Source: Oscillospiraceae bacterium (lineage in GTDB: Bacteria > Bacillota > Clostridia > Oscillospirales > SIG627). From it: a DNA stretch of 64,000 bases. The translations under genes and the position numbers were made by a program. Shown in pieces: positions 16,567 to 24,517 of the stretch (its first letter is position 1; each line of letters opens with the position of its first letter). Where the stretch lies: contig SVQW01000001.1 in assembly GCA_015065085.1 (NCBI GenBank), positions 230,258 through 294,257 on the forward strand. Direction: 5' to 3'. The notes below the pieces were generated by a model that saw only the letters and a list, made by a program, of their open reading frames with translations, was not told the origin of the DNA and did no database searches.

Positions 16567-19500
16567 TTATCTTACGGTTACAAATACACCGCGTCCGCTT
16601 TCAAGATGAATATTGTAGTAGCCATCTGCATCAGGAGTGAGAATTGTGGGATTGCCGTCGAAGTAAGCTGTTACAATATTACCGCTGATTTTGAGTGAAA
16701 CATCAGCTGCCGCAGGCTTTGCAAGGTCATTGTAATTTACGACAGTGAATGCTTTAGAGGTTTTGTCCTTTGCATCAAAACAACCGAAAAGCAACGGACT
16801 GTCGCACTTTATTTCTGTGATAGTATCAAATTTGCAGGGATTTGCAAGCTCCAGCCAAGGGGTTTTTTCGGGTGAGGAATTGTGGTTGAAAGCGCCTATG
16901 TTGTCGTAGCTCAGGTAAATATCCTCGAAGCGTCTCAGCTCCTGATGCACCTTCTGCAATATGTAATACGTATCCGTTCTGTTGCCGTTTGCATCAAGTG
17001 GTGTTCCGATGTGGTTGCCGCGATTCGCGAACATGTAATACATAATCGCCTTGGCACCGAATGAAAGAACCGTATAGGTCTGCCAGTACATGTCATCCAG
17101 GTCAATTATTCTGATTCCGCCGCTCCACGAGCATGATTGGTTGACTATCCAGAAATCTCTTCCCGAAGCGCGACAGGTATCAGCGATGATTTCAAGAGAT
17201 CTCGCGTAATCTTCGTATGTTTTTTTGTTGGAATAGCATGGGTAAACGTCTGCACAGATGTAGTGAGTTGGAACATGCTTTACATATTCGTCAAGATATT
17301 TCTGATAAGTAGCGGGCTCGTCATCATAGTATGCAATGGTGTCAGCCCATGCACCTGACATGAGCTGTTTTTCGTTGGCATACATGGGGAGAAGATTGAT
17401 AAAAGCTGTTTTATCGGGATAATCCTGTGCCATTTGAGCGACACTTTTTCCCATTTCTTCAAAAGGAATATATCCCGGCTCATCCGCAAGTGAAAAACCT
17501 GCAAAAGAGGTTTCGTCTTTGTAAAATACGTTAATGGCTTTTTCGGAATCATATATGGCTGTTCTGCCGTCTGCGGCATATTTCATAGCACCGTTAATGT
17601 CACTGTTTACAAATTCAATTCCGTACCTCTCATACCACTTGAAGGCGTTTTTCTGCTTTTCAACCGGAATTGCGTTGAAGTTATCGTAGCCCAGAATGGC
17701 GAAATCTATTTCTGCATCGGCGATGTATTTTACTTCCTGCTCACTGAGGGTATTCATGCTTGCAGGGTGGGGGACATATGCACCGATAATAAGGCGGTTG
17801 GGATCGAGCTTTTTAAATTCCATTGACTCTTCAGAGGTCTCGAAGAAATTCAATTCAAGTCCGAGAATTGATTTAATGAGGCGTGACATTACGGTTGCAA
17901 CTTCTGCACGGGTGGATACACCATTGGGATCAAATCTGCCCTCTCCCTTGCCGTTTATAATACCGACAGCCTGAACCTCTTTGATTGCTTTTTTAACATT
18001 GTCGGAGAGTGCAGAGATATCATTGAATTCATCAACGTTTTCGGATGACTTAAATTCATATCCGTATTTATCAACGTAATTTGAAATTACAAGCGCCATG
18101 TCAGAACGTGTTATAGGCTCTTCGGGAGCAAATGCGGAATCTGTTGCGCCGTCCATGAGAGACATTTCTTTAGCCCATGAAATGTACGGGGCATAATATT
18201 CCGATTCGCTTACATCCGTATAACCGGTAATGTTGCTGTATAAAGCAGTATCAATACCGTGCATTCTTCCCAGCACGGTGATAAACATTCCTCTGGTCAT
18301 GGTAAGATCGGGTGAAAATTCTGTAGGACTTGTTCCGCCAAACAGCTTGCGGTTAGAGGCAAACATGATAGTCGGATATCCCCAGTGCCCTGCGATATCA
18401 ACGTAGTTCTTTGTATTGTAGGTAAGGGAATATTTACCGGGACGTCGTGCGACGTATGTGGAAACGCCTGTGTCATTATAAGAAAGCGCCACAAGTTCTT
18501 CTTTTCCGTCGGGTGAAGTATAATTTACTACCGCGCCTCCTATTATCTTATCCGGATTTTCTGCTGTTTCGGAAATAAGAGCAAAGTCAGATATTGTGTC
18601 ACCTGCTTTAACTGTATCTGCGGGAAGAATTATATTCTGCATGCCGTAGCTCATCGTAACGGTATCGTGACCCTCGGCAGGAAGAAGTGCTTCGGGTGAA
18701 TATGCCATAGCAGCTTCTTTGTCGGGGAACAGACCGAAATAGTCGAGAAGCATGGGAATAACTTCATCTTTTGTTTCCGCAACCACGGTATCGTAGCGGA
18801 TTTTAGTGACTATTCCATCCCATTTTGAATTGTTTATATCGTTTTTAAGATCAATAACCAGTTCCTGCCACTGAGCATTAACGGGAAATTTAATATTTAT
18901 GTACGTTCCGGGTTCGCCCATTTGTGCATTGTCGGTCGTAAAGAAAAATTGCGCAAGCCGTGTGGCGTTTTCACCTAAATCAACAAGGGGCTTGAAGCGT
19001 ACTTTGAGTACCGTGAGGTCGTTGGCATAGAAATATTCTTCGCGTAATAAGGACCTGTTTATAAAAGGATCTGTTCCGAGGTTGGTAATTTTTATACTGC
19101 CTTCGGTAAATTCATAATTCATCTGGTTGGTGCCTGTTGCAAAGGCAGTAAAATCAGCATAGCTTCTGAACTTATAAACCAGGTTTTCCGGCTTTTCGGA
19201 GCGTGAAACCTTAATTTTCGTGCTTTCAACTTGGTCGATTATTTTTTGGAGCTGTTCGTCAGTGAGAGGGTCCGGGTAATTTTTCATGGATTGTTCATTG
19301 TCAAAAAGCGCAATATAGTCTAAGTATATTGTGGCATTGGGCCGATCATCACTTCCGACAAAAGGGTCGAATCTCAGTGTGGTAAGAGTGCCTTTGTAGG
19401 CAGACATTAAAGAAAGGTCAAGCTCTACCGTTGTAAAATCACCGTTACTTGCAAATGTGAAGTTTGAAAACGAGCCCGGAGCACCCAATGTCGTGTTTTT

Positions 19501-20406
19501 ATCCGTTGCAGTGAAAATTTGTCCCATTATATTTTCACCCTGCCACTCGTCACACTTAATCCTTATTTTCATATACTTGTATACCGACGTGTCAAGTGCG
19601 AGAGACTCTACGGGAAGAAAGAAATTGGGATCCGAGGTTTTGTTTGTAATTTTTGCGTAACCGTTTTCAAAAACTGCGTTCATTGCCAGTGGCTTGTTTA
19701 TGTTGTTTGCAAGATCGTCTTCGCTGTTGAAAGTAAAAACTATGGGATCTTTTACATACTCTCCCTCTGCATACGCCGAAGATGCGCTTTGAATGGGAGC
19801 AGGAGCAGGTTTATTATTGGATTCTTCAATCTTATCGGAGGGCGCAGGTGCAAGATTTCCGCCACCAAAAGCGTCTCTTGCCGCAACAGTATCAAATATT
19901 GCAATAAAATCGAGGTAAATAGAGGCGTTAGGTATTTCGCTACTTCCGACAAACGGATCAAATCTGAGTTCTTTAAGCATACCTTTGTACAGATTGAGCC
20001 TGTCCAGGTTTACATTTACATCGATAAAATCATTCGATGGTTTGAATTCGTAGTTGACAAATGATCCCGCTTCACCCAACGTAGTTACGGCATCGGTCAA
20101 AACAAAAAACTGACCTGTCAGCGTAAGACCGGCGGAGTCGGGGGCTTTAAGACGTATTTTTACATACTTGTACACATTAGTGTCGAGACCCTCGGTAGGG
20201 AGAGGAAGATAAAAATTGGGGTCGATCGTAGAATTGGTTAACTTTGCACAGCCATCCTCAAAAACGACGGTTATATTTTGGGGGGTGAGAATGTTTGCAT
20301 CAATATCCTCCTGGCTGTTAAATGTGAAAACCACGGGTTCATTGGCGCTCACGGCGGTGATGAATATTGCAAGAACAACCGCAAAAATAAAAATAACTCT
20401 TTTCAT
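16567..20406 (-). CDS. SLH surface protein B: CBM-like modules, SLH triplet, glycosidase-like C-terminal domain
   Basis: 1279-residue paralogue of protein A on the opposite strand. It has a signal peptide (MKRVIFIFAVVLAIFITAVS then ANEP) and three CBM-like modules (about 25-185, 215-385, 405-580), the first two close copies of each other (LRFDPFVGSxxxPNAxIYLD in both). A proline-rich linker, APAPSDKIEESNNKPAPAPI, separates them. The SLH triplet is at about 669-850. The glycosidase-like domain (about 870-1279) has ADEPG (D975, E976), NLLPMYA and YICADVYP (D1053). The CIQTF stretch of A and C reads VNQSCSW here, so B belongs to a separate subgroup. RBS CGGAGGTAA. Predicted to be exported and wall-anchored; substrate unknown. 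Confidence 0.82.
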   Translation of the reverse strand: MKRVIFIFAVVLAIFITAVSANEPVVFTFNSQEDIDANILTPQNITVVFEDGCAKLTNSTIDPNFYLPLPTEGLDTNVYKYVKIRLKAPDSAGLTLTGQFFVLTDAVTTLGEAGSFVNYEFKPSNDFIDVNVNLDRLNLYKGMLKELRFDPFVGSSEIPNASIYLDFIAIFDTVAARDAFGGGNLAPAPSDKIEESNNKPAPAPIQSASSAYAEGEYVKDPIVFTFNSEDDLANNINKPLAMNAVFENGYAKITNKTSDPNFFLPVESLALDTSVYKYMKIRIKCDEWQGENIMGQIFTATDKNTTLGAPGSFSNFTFASNGDFTTVELDLSLMSAYKGTLTTLRFDPFVGSDDRPNATIYLDYIALFDNEQSMKNYPDPLTDEQLQKIIDQVESTKIKVSRSEKPENLVYKFRSYADFTAFATGTNQMNYEFTEGSIKITNLGTDPFINRSLLREEYFYANDLTVLKVRFKPLVDLGENATRLAQFFFTTDNAQMGEPGTYINIKFPVNAQWQELVIDLKNDINNSKWDGIVTKIRYDTVVAETKDEVIPMLLDYFGLFPDKEAAMAYSPEALLPAEGHDTVTMSYGMQNIILPADTVKAGDTISDFALISETAENPDKIIGGAVVNYTSPDGKEELVALSYNDTGVSTYVARRPGKYSLTYNTKNYVDIAGHWGYPTIMFASNRKLFGGTSPTEFSPDLTMTRGMFITVLGRMHGIDTALYSNITGYTDVSESEYYAPYISWAKEMSLMDGATDSAFAPEEPITRSDMALVISNYVDKYGYEFKSSENVDEFNDISALSDNVKKAIKEVQAVGIINGKGEGRFDPNGVSTRAEVATVMSRLIKSILGLELNFFETSEESMEFKKLDPNRLIIGAYVPHPASMNTLSEQEVKYIADAEIDFAILGYDNFNAIPVEKQKNAFKWYERYGIEFVNSDINGAMKYAADGRTAIYDSEKAINVFYKDETSFAGFSLADEPGYIPFEEMGKSVAQMAQDYPDKTAFINLLPMYANEKQLMSGAWADTIAYYDDEPATYQKYLDEYVKHVPTHYICADVYPCYSNKKTYEDYARSLEIIADTCRASGRDFWIVNQSCSWSGGIRIIDLDDMYWQTYTVLSFGAKAIMYYMFANRGNHIGTPLDANGNRTDTYYILQKVHQELRRFEDIYLSYDNIGAFNHNSSPEKTPWLELANPCKFDTITEIKCDSPLLFGCFDAKDKTSKAFTVVNYNDLAKPAAADVSLKISGNIVTAYFDGNPTILTPDADGYYNIHLESGRGVFVTVR

Positions 20407-20435
20407 GGTTACCTCCGAGTAGTTTTATACACTAT

Positions 20436-20464
20436 ATTATAGTGGAAACGAATGTTTAAGTCAA
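20436..20464 (-). promoter_or_regulatory. Sigma-A promoter of SLH protein B
   Basis: Minus-strand TTGACT (20459-20464), a 17-nt spacer and TATAAT (20436-20441), 30 nt before the start codon. Confidence 0.8.
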
Positions 20465-20523
20465 GAAAAAAATCAAAGAGCGACCGAAAAAAATAATGGG
20501 CTATATTTGTGCAAAGTGTATAC

Positions 20524-20557
20524 AAAAAACAACGGCTGACTATGAAGTCAGCCGTTG
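20524..20557 (-). terminator. Intrinsic terminator of the ireB operon
   Basis: AACGGCTGAC (20531-20540) pairs with GTCAGCCGTT (20547-20556). Read on the minus strand it ends in a T run (20524-20529). Confidence 0.85.
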
Positions 20558-20565
20558 AGATTCGA

Positions 20566-20850
20566 TTATTTGCTGAGCTCGCGCTCCAACCAGATCGCTC
20601 CGATTTCCAAAGCCTCCGAAAGAGTGGCTCTGTCGGTCTGCTTAAGCAGACGCTCGGTAGGGGAAAGGGATTTGTCTGTGCTCATGACCTGAACAAGTAT
20701 TTTGTCCGACAATTCATGACCTTCAAAATTTCTAGTCATGAAAGCGGTCAGAATAAGCACCGCCTTGTCGGTGGGGTAGCCGTAGCATATAACATTGTTA
20801 TTGCGTACCAGTGGCTTGTTCTTATACATAACGCAGGTGTTTTCCGGCAT
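20566..20850 (-). CDS. Uncharacterised 94-residue protein downstream of ireB
   Basis: I do not recognise the family. It is soluble, with no signal peptide or membrane segment, mixed alpha/beta in character, and ends in the helix LSEALEIGAIWLERELSK. Reasons to think it real: RBS GAGGAAG at good spacing, position 13 nt after ireB in the same transcript, and a clean terminator directly after it. In many Firmicutes ireB is followed by the Holliday-junction resolvase gene ruvX; this protein is too short and lacks its motifs. Confidence 0.7.
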   Translation of the reverse strand: MPENTCVMYKNKPLVRNNNVICYGYPTDKAVLILTAFMTRNFEGHELSDKILVQVMSTDKSLSPTERLLKQTDRATLSEALEIGAIWLERELSK

Positions 20851-20863
20851 TAATATCTTCCTC

Positions 20864-21124
20864 TCATTTGATGTTGTTAAGGTAGTTTTTCAATAAAACT
20901 TTCATAAGCTCCTCGCGCTCAAACTTGCGGATGAGACCGCGGGCGTTGTTATAATTTGTTATATAGGTCGGGTCTTCTGACATAATATAACCGACCAACT
21001 GATTGATGGGATTATAGCCCTTTTCCATCAAAGAGTTATAAACACTCCCGATTATTTCGCGTATTTCATTTTCGCGGTCCTGCTTTATATCGAATGTAAT
21101 TGTCTTTCTGTTGCTGTCGGCCAT
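20864..21124 (-). CDS. ireB: IreB-family regulatory phosphoprotein (UPF0297)
   Basis: 86-residue cytosolic protein. In Enterococcus, IreB is phosphorylated by the Ser/Thr kinase IreK and tunes cell-wall stress and cephalosporin resistance. The family core is clear: [40 protein letters not shown], then [19 protein letters not shown] with the DPTYIT phosphorylation-site region. The gene has its own promoter and is followed by the 94-residue gene. No alaS or ruvX neighbour is present, unlike the usual order. Confidence 0.95.
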   Translation of the reverse strand: MADSNRKTITFDIKQDRENEIREIIGSVYNSLMEKGYNPINQLVGYIMSEDPTYITNYNNARGLIRKFEREELMKVLLKNYLNNIK

Positions 21125-21164
21125 TCTCGGAACCCTCCTATACAGATTGAATTATACAAGGAAC

Positions 21165-21193
21165 ATTATAAATCAAAAAAACTAATAATTCAA
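21165..21193 (-). promoter_or_regulatory. Sigma-A promoter of ireB
   Basis: Minus-strand TTGAAT (21188-21193), a 17-nt spacer and TATAAT (21165-21170). The rest of the 155-nt gap up to the deacetylase gene end shows nothing else I can support. Confidence 0.75.
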
Positions 21194-21279
21194 TAGAAAT
21201 TTGGAATTTTTATTAAAAAAAGCATTAAACTTTACAATTTGTACTTAAAATCGTTGCCGTAAAGGGTGAAATAACTAAA

Positions 21280-22500
21280 TTAAATAATGATTTCAGCTAT
21301 AACATTTTCGCGTAACATGGAGCGGGGCATATCATTAAAAAACTGTTTGACGAGCTTGATATCGCTTTCTTCAAGAGGCGCCGACGGATTTGTTTTCTTT
21401 CCGAAAACGCTTGACACTGCTTCTGATTGCATTTGTTTTGAGGATATAAGTTTATTGGTGCGTGGTACAAGCAATAATGCTAATTCTCCCTTTGTCATCG
21501 TTTTTTGGGGCTTTATGCAGTTGTCAGAGAAAACGGAAGGGACGGTTTCGGATAACTTGCAAAATTTGCTGTATAACGGATGCTCCGGCGAAACGTCCGA
21601 AAAACGGGAGTGTTCCATAAGCTTGTCAACACCTACAACGGTGTATCCGTACTTGTAAAGAAGCTCCAGCTGCTTTTCCAGTGCAAACGCAACGGGCGTT
21701 CTTTTTGCCATGTTGTAGCCGTCTTTCTGAAAGATTATTTTACCGCAGAATGCATCGGGATCTTTTTCGAGAAGTGTCGCCATGGGTTTTACCATAGCAT
21801 CTATTTCATGTTCCAATGTACCTTCCGGCAACCATCCTCCGCCGTCGTAACTGGCACCCATATATTGCATACCGAGGAATGAATAAGCATCGTAAGAGGT
21901 GAAGCCGCCTTTTATTTTGTCGACGTAGTGAGGTGGTCTGCCGAGAGTTATTTTATATCCCAAATTATACCAGATGTAGTCGTTCAATGCCACTGTATCG
22001 TCAACAACCTCGTTTATGCCATTCAGATATACACGCGAACCGTATACAAACGGCTTTTTTCCGAAAATGATATGTCGGTAACCGTGATTGGAAAGGGTGT
22101 GCCCGTTTTTAATCATTCGGCGCAAATGTTTATGCGAAAACAGCGCACCGCCGTGGTTATCCAGATTAAAATCGGGGTAATGGTCGTATTTAATGCCGCT
22201 CCATGACGGAGAGCCTGTCGCCCCTGCCGAGTCAGGATAATTGTATCTTGTGGTTCCGATAATATCAAATGTACCTTTTGCTCCGAATTTATCCAGTGTG
22301 TCAAGAAGTATTTCGGTCAGAGGTTTCCCCGAGAAGCTGTCCGGGGAAGCCGGCAGCAGCATTGGACCATCATCAAATGTCATGGCACATATGCGTTTGT
22401 CGGTTTTTACGTAGTTTATCCTTCTCGAAAAACTTATGAAAGCGGGAGAAGGGTGGAGTATTTTTTTGACTTTCTTTGCGGCTTTTATTATTGCGGACAT
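21280..22500 (-). CDS. NodB-domain polysaccharide deacetylase-like protein
   Basis: 406 residues. The NodB motifs are TFDDGP (41-46, catalytic Asp plus metal Asp) and SNHGYRH (137-143, the two metal-binding His), typical of metal-dependent carbohydrate esterase family 4 enzymes acting on peptidoglycan or other N-acetylated glycans. No signal peptide or transmembrane anchor is evident, which is unusual for an enzyme meant for the wall; it may act on a cytosolic or lipid-linked precursor. The C-terminal 120 residues are not part of NodB and I do not recognise them. It is last of three genes in a minus-strand operon, starting 2 nt after the PHP gene stop. Confidence 0.82.
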   Translation of the reverse strand: MSAIIKAAKKVKKILHPSPAFISFSRRINYVKTDKRICAMTFDDGPMLLPASPDSFSGKPLTEILLDTLDKFGAKGTFDIIGTTRYNYPDSAGATGSPSWSGIKYDHYPDFNLDNHGGALFSHKHLRRMIKNGHTLSNHGYRHIIFGKKPFVYGSRVYLNGINEVVDDTVALNDYIWYNLGYKITLGRPPHYVDKIKGGFTSYDAYSFLGMQYMGASYDGGGWLPEGTLEHEIDAMVKPMATLLEKDPDAFCGKIIFQKDGYNMAKRTPVAFALEKQLELLYKYGYTVVGVDKLMEHSRFSDVSPEHPLYSKFCKLSETVPSVFSDNCIKPQKTMTKGELALLLVPRTNKLISSKQMQSEAVSSVFGKKTNPSAPLEESDIKLVKQFFNDMPRSMLRENVIAEIII

Positions 22501-22502
22501 AA

Positions 22503-23282
22503 TTACAGTTTCCTCCCCGTGATTGAGTCGAATATATCCACGGCGTAACGCAGGGGATATGATATATACAGTTTGAGTTTGCGGACAAACGAACCGCCTG
22601 TCTTTATGGACTTGTTAAGCTCACTGCGTGTCACAGAGGTACGTTTGCAATGAGAACCTGTAATTTCAACTTTGCCGTCCAGCACGGCTTTTTTTATATC
22701 TGAAAGCGAGCGCGACGGTGTGTCGACTGTGCAATATGCGTTTCCGATTTCGTCGGGCAGATGCGCATCGCTTCCGGCAACACGGCAAACTGTTCCGAGA
22801 ATGTCGGCTTTTTCTGCTGCAAGCTTGTTTGCTCGCGGGTATTTATAAGGGGCACGGGAGTTGTATACCTCCATGCCGTCGGTCTTTTTCATTATGTTAT
22901 CTGTTTGGAGTGATACGTCTGACACTCCGCTTTTCAAGCGCTGAAAAGGATGCGCCAATATACAGATACCGCCACTTTGATGTGTTTTTGCGATTATTTC
23001 GTCAATCGGAACGTCAAGCTTATCGCCGAAGACTGTAACCGGTTCGTGTTCAAGAAACATCCCGATGATGTGATTTTTTCCGGTGGTGAATTCCACTGCA
23101 GGTATTATAATAAAATCATCGTTGTTATTTCCCAACGATTCGCTTATGTCCGTACATGCGTGATCGCATATGCATACACCGTCCAAACCACGTTTTTTTG
23201 CGGCTTTTATGATTTGGTCATATGACATAAAGCAATCAAACGATTTATACGAATGAACATGAAAATCTATTTTTAGCTTCAT
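22503..23282 (-). CDS. PHP-domain metal-dependent phosphoesterase
   Basis: 259-residue polymerase-and-histidinol-phosphatase-type protein with a trinuclear metal site: DFHVHS (6-11), CDHACTD, an HPFQRLK motif and GSDAHLPDEIG. Members dephosphorylate nucleotides, sugars or cyclic phosphodiesters; the substrate is not readable. It lies 14 nt downstream of the ATP-grasp gene and directly upstream of the NodB gene, suggesting a shared pathway for a phosphorylated or glycan metabolite. The C-terminal 40 residues (after the PHP fold) are basic and may contact membrane or another protein. Confidence 0.87.
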   Translation of the reverse strand: MKLKIDFHVHSYKSFDCFMSYDQIIKAAKKRGLDGVCICDHACTDISESLGNNNDDFIIIPAVEFTTGKNHIIGMFLEHEPVTVFGDKLDVPIDEIIAKTHQSGGICILAHPFQRLKSGVSDVSLQTDNIMKKTDGMEVYNSRAPYKYPRANKLAAEKADILGTVCRVAGSDAHLPDEIGNAYCTVDTPSRSLSDIKKAVLDGKVEITGSHCKRTSVTRSELNKSIKTGGSFVRKLKLYISYPLRYAVDIFDSITGRKL

Positions 23283-23296
23283 TTGCTTCTCCGTAT

Positions 23297-24379
23297 TCAG
23301 AAAAGGTTTTTGATGTACGTAAAAAACGGTAAAGGATCATTGAAAGAGAAAAGTGCTTCTTTTACACACGGATTCAAAATGTCTTTTACAGCACCGAAGA
23401 ACTTGGAAAATTTTCCGTGAGACAGATACTTGAAAGCTGCTACTGTGTCATTGACAATAAAGTTCATTTTTACATTTTTCTTGTACTCGGGTGCTTCAAA
23501 TTTTTCGCCGGCTGCACACCTTATCCAATTTTCGGTAAAATTGCTTCGGCAATGATATGTGAGAGGAAAACTGCCCCATACACGTGGATTTATTTCAAGA
23601 AGCCGTCCGTTTTTGAATTCTACCATGGCAACGCCTTGGAAATTCAGTTCCTTGAGAAGCTGACAGGAATAGTTAAAAAGCTTGTCGTCATTGATGGTCT
23701 CACAGCAGGTTGACGGTCCTCCCGTAACAGGAAGCTCACGTATGCGCTTGTGACAAACGGTTCCTGCTGTACACCCGTTCGGAGAAATGAGAAGACACAC
23801 TCCTACTGCGTCGCCCTGTATATACTCCTGAACGATGGGGGACGGATCATACTTTTTCATCTTTTCCATTGCCGCAATATATTCATCGCGGCTGTCTGCG
23901 CGTATATATCTTTCCTCGGCGTGAAGTCCGAATTTTTCACCGCAGGAAGGTTTTATTATTACAGGGTAGGTTTCCGGCTCTTCCGTTATTTCTTCGGGGA
24001 CGGGAATACCCAGCCTGCGTGCGGTGTCTGCCACCGTTTTTTTATCGTTTGCAGCATCCAGCGCTTCAGTAGAGGGAACAAGAAAATCACAAATTTCAGA
24101 AAACTTTGCGCGTTCCCGGCTTAACAACTCGGTTGTGTTTGCGCCTATGGGTATAATAACGGGGCGGTCATACATCCGTATTAAGCTTTCAAGCTCTTCG
24201 GAGTAATTCCGTTCACTGAGAAAAACGGTTTTGCTTGCATATTTTGAGCTGAAAGAAAGCGGTGTTTTTTTGTAATCGTCTGTCTGACACAATATTATAT
24301 TGTATTCTTTTCCCGCCAGAGAATACACCGCCGCGAGCGACGAACGGTACTTGGCATCTGTAATTATAATGTTTTTCAT
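23297..24379 (-). CDS. ATP-grasp carboxylate-amine/thiol ligase family protein
   Basis: 360-residue ATP-grasp enzyme. An N-terminal Rossmann-like part (MKNIIITDAKYRSSLAAVY) leads to the ATP-binding segment YPVIIKPSCGEKFGLHAEE, the IVQEYIQGDAVGVCLLIS strand, and FKNGRLLEINPRVWGS, where E, N and R are the Mg-ATP ligands. Such proteins join a carboxylate to an amine or thiol; some build capsule or wall glycopeptides. The acceptor is unknown. There is no ribosome binding site, and the promoter -10 ends 6 nt before the ATG, so the message is probably leaderless. First gene of the three-gene operon with PHP and NodB. Confidence 0.85.
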   Translation of the reverse strand: MKNIIITDAKYRSSLAAVYSLAGKEYNIILCQTDDYKKTPLSFSSKYASKTVFLSERNYSEELESLIRMYDRPVIIPIGANTTELLSRERAKFSEICDFLVPSTEALDAANDKKTVADTARRLGIPVPEEITEEPETYPVIIKPSCGEKFGLHAEERYIRADSRDEYIAAMEKMKKYDPSPIVQEYIQGDAVGVCLLISPNGCTAGTVCHKRIRELPVTGGPSTCCETINDDKLFNYSCQLLKELNFQGVAMVEFKNGRLLEINPRVWGSFPLTYHCRSNFTENWIRCAAGEKFEAPEYKKNVKMNFIVNDTVAAFKYLSHGKFSKFFGAVKDILNPCVKEALFSFNDPLPFFTYIKNLF

Positions 24380-24385
24380 GCGTAA

Positions 24386-24414
24386 ATTTTATCATAAAAT
24401 ATTTTAAATGTCAA
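24386..24414 (-). promoter_or_regulatory. Sigma-A promoter giving a probable leaderless ATP-grasp transcript
   Basis: Minus-strand TTGACA (24409-24414), a 17-nt spacer and TAAAAT (24386-24391). Only ATTTACGC-type sequence, with no Shine-Dalgarno, precedes the ATG whose first base is at 24379. Confidence 0.75.
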
Positions 24415-24431
24415 TATCACTAAAATGCATT

Positions 24432-24508
24432 TTTTCGTAAAACTGTTGACAAAAGTACGAAAACATGATATAATATCGAAAAATAGTAACAAAATACGAA
24501 TTTACGAA
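24432..24508 (+). promoter_or_regulatory. Candidate operator: repeated TACGAA/TTCGTA elements at dinB
   Basis: TTTTCGTA (24432-24439) and TACGAAAA (24456-24463) form a perfect 8-bp inverted repeat around the dinB -35 box. Two more TACGAA copies (24495-24500, 24503-24508) lie in the leader. This is not the Firmicutes LexA consensus (CGAAC-N4-GTTCG), so the regulator is unknown. Confidence 0.45.
24446..24474 (+). promoter_or_regulatory. Sigma-A promoter of dinB
   Basis: Consensus TTGACA (24446-24451), a 17-nt spacer and TATAAT (24469-24474). Confidence 0.85.
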
Positions 24509-24517
24509 AGAGGAAGT

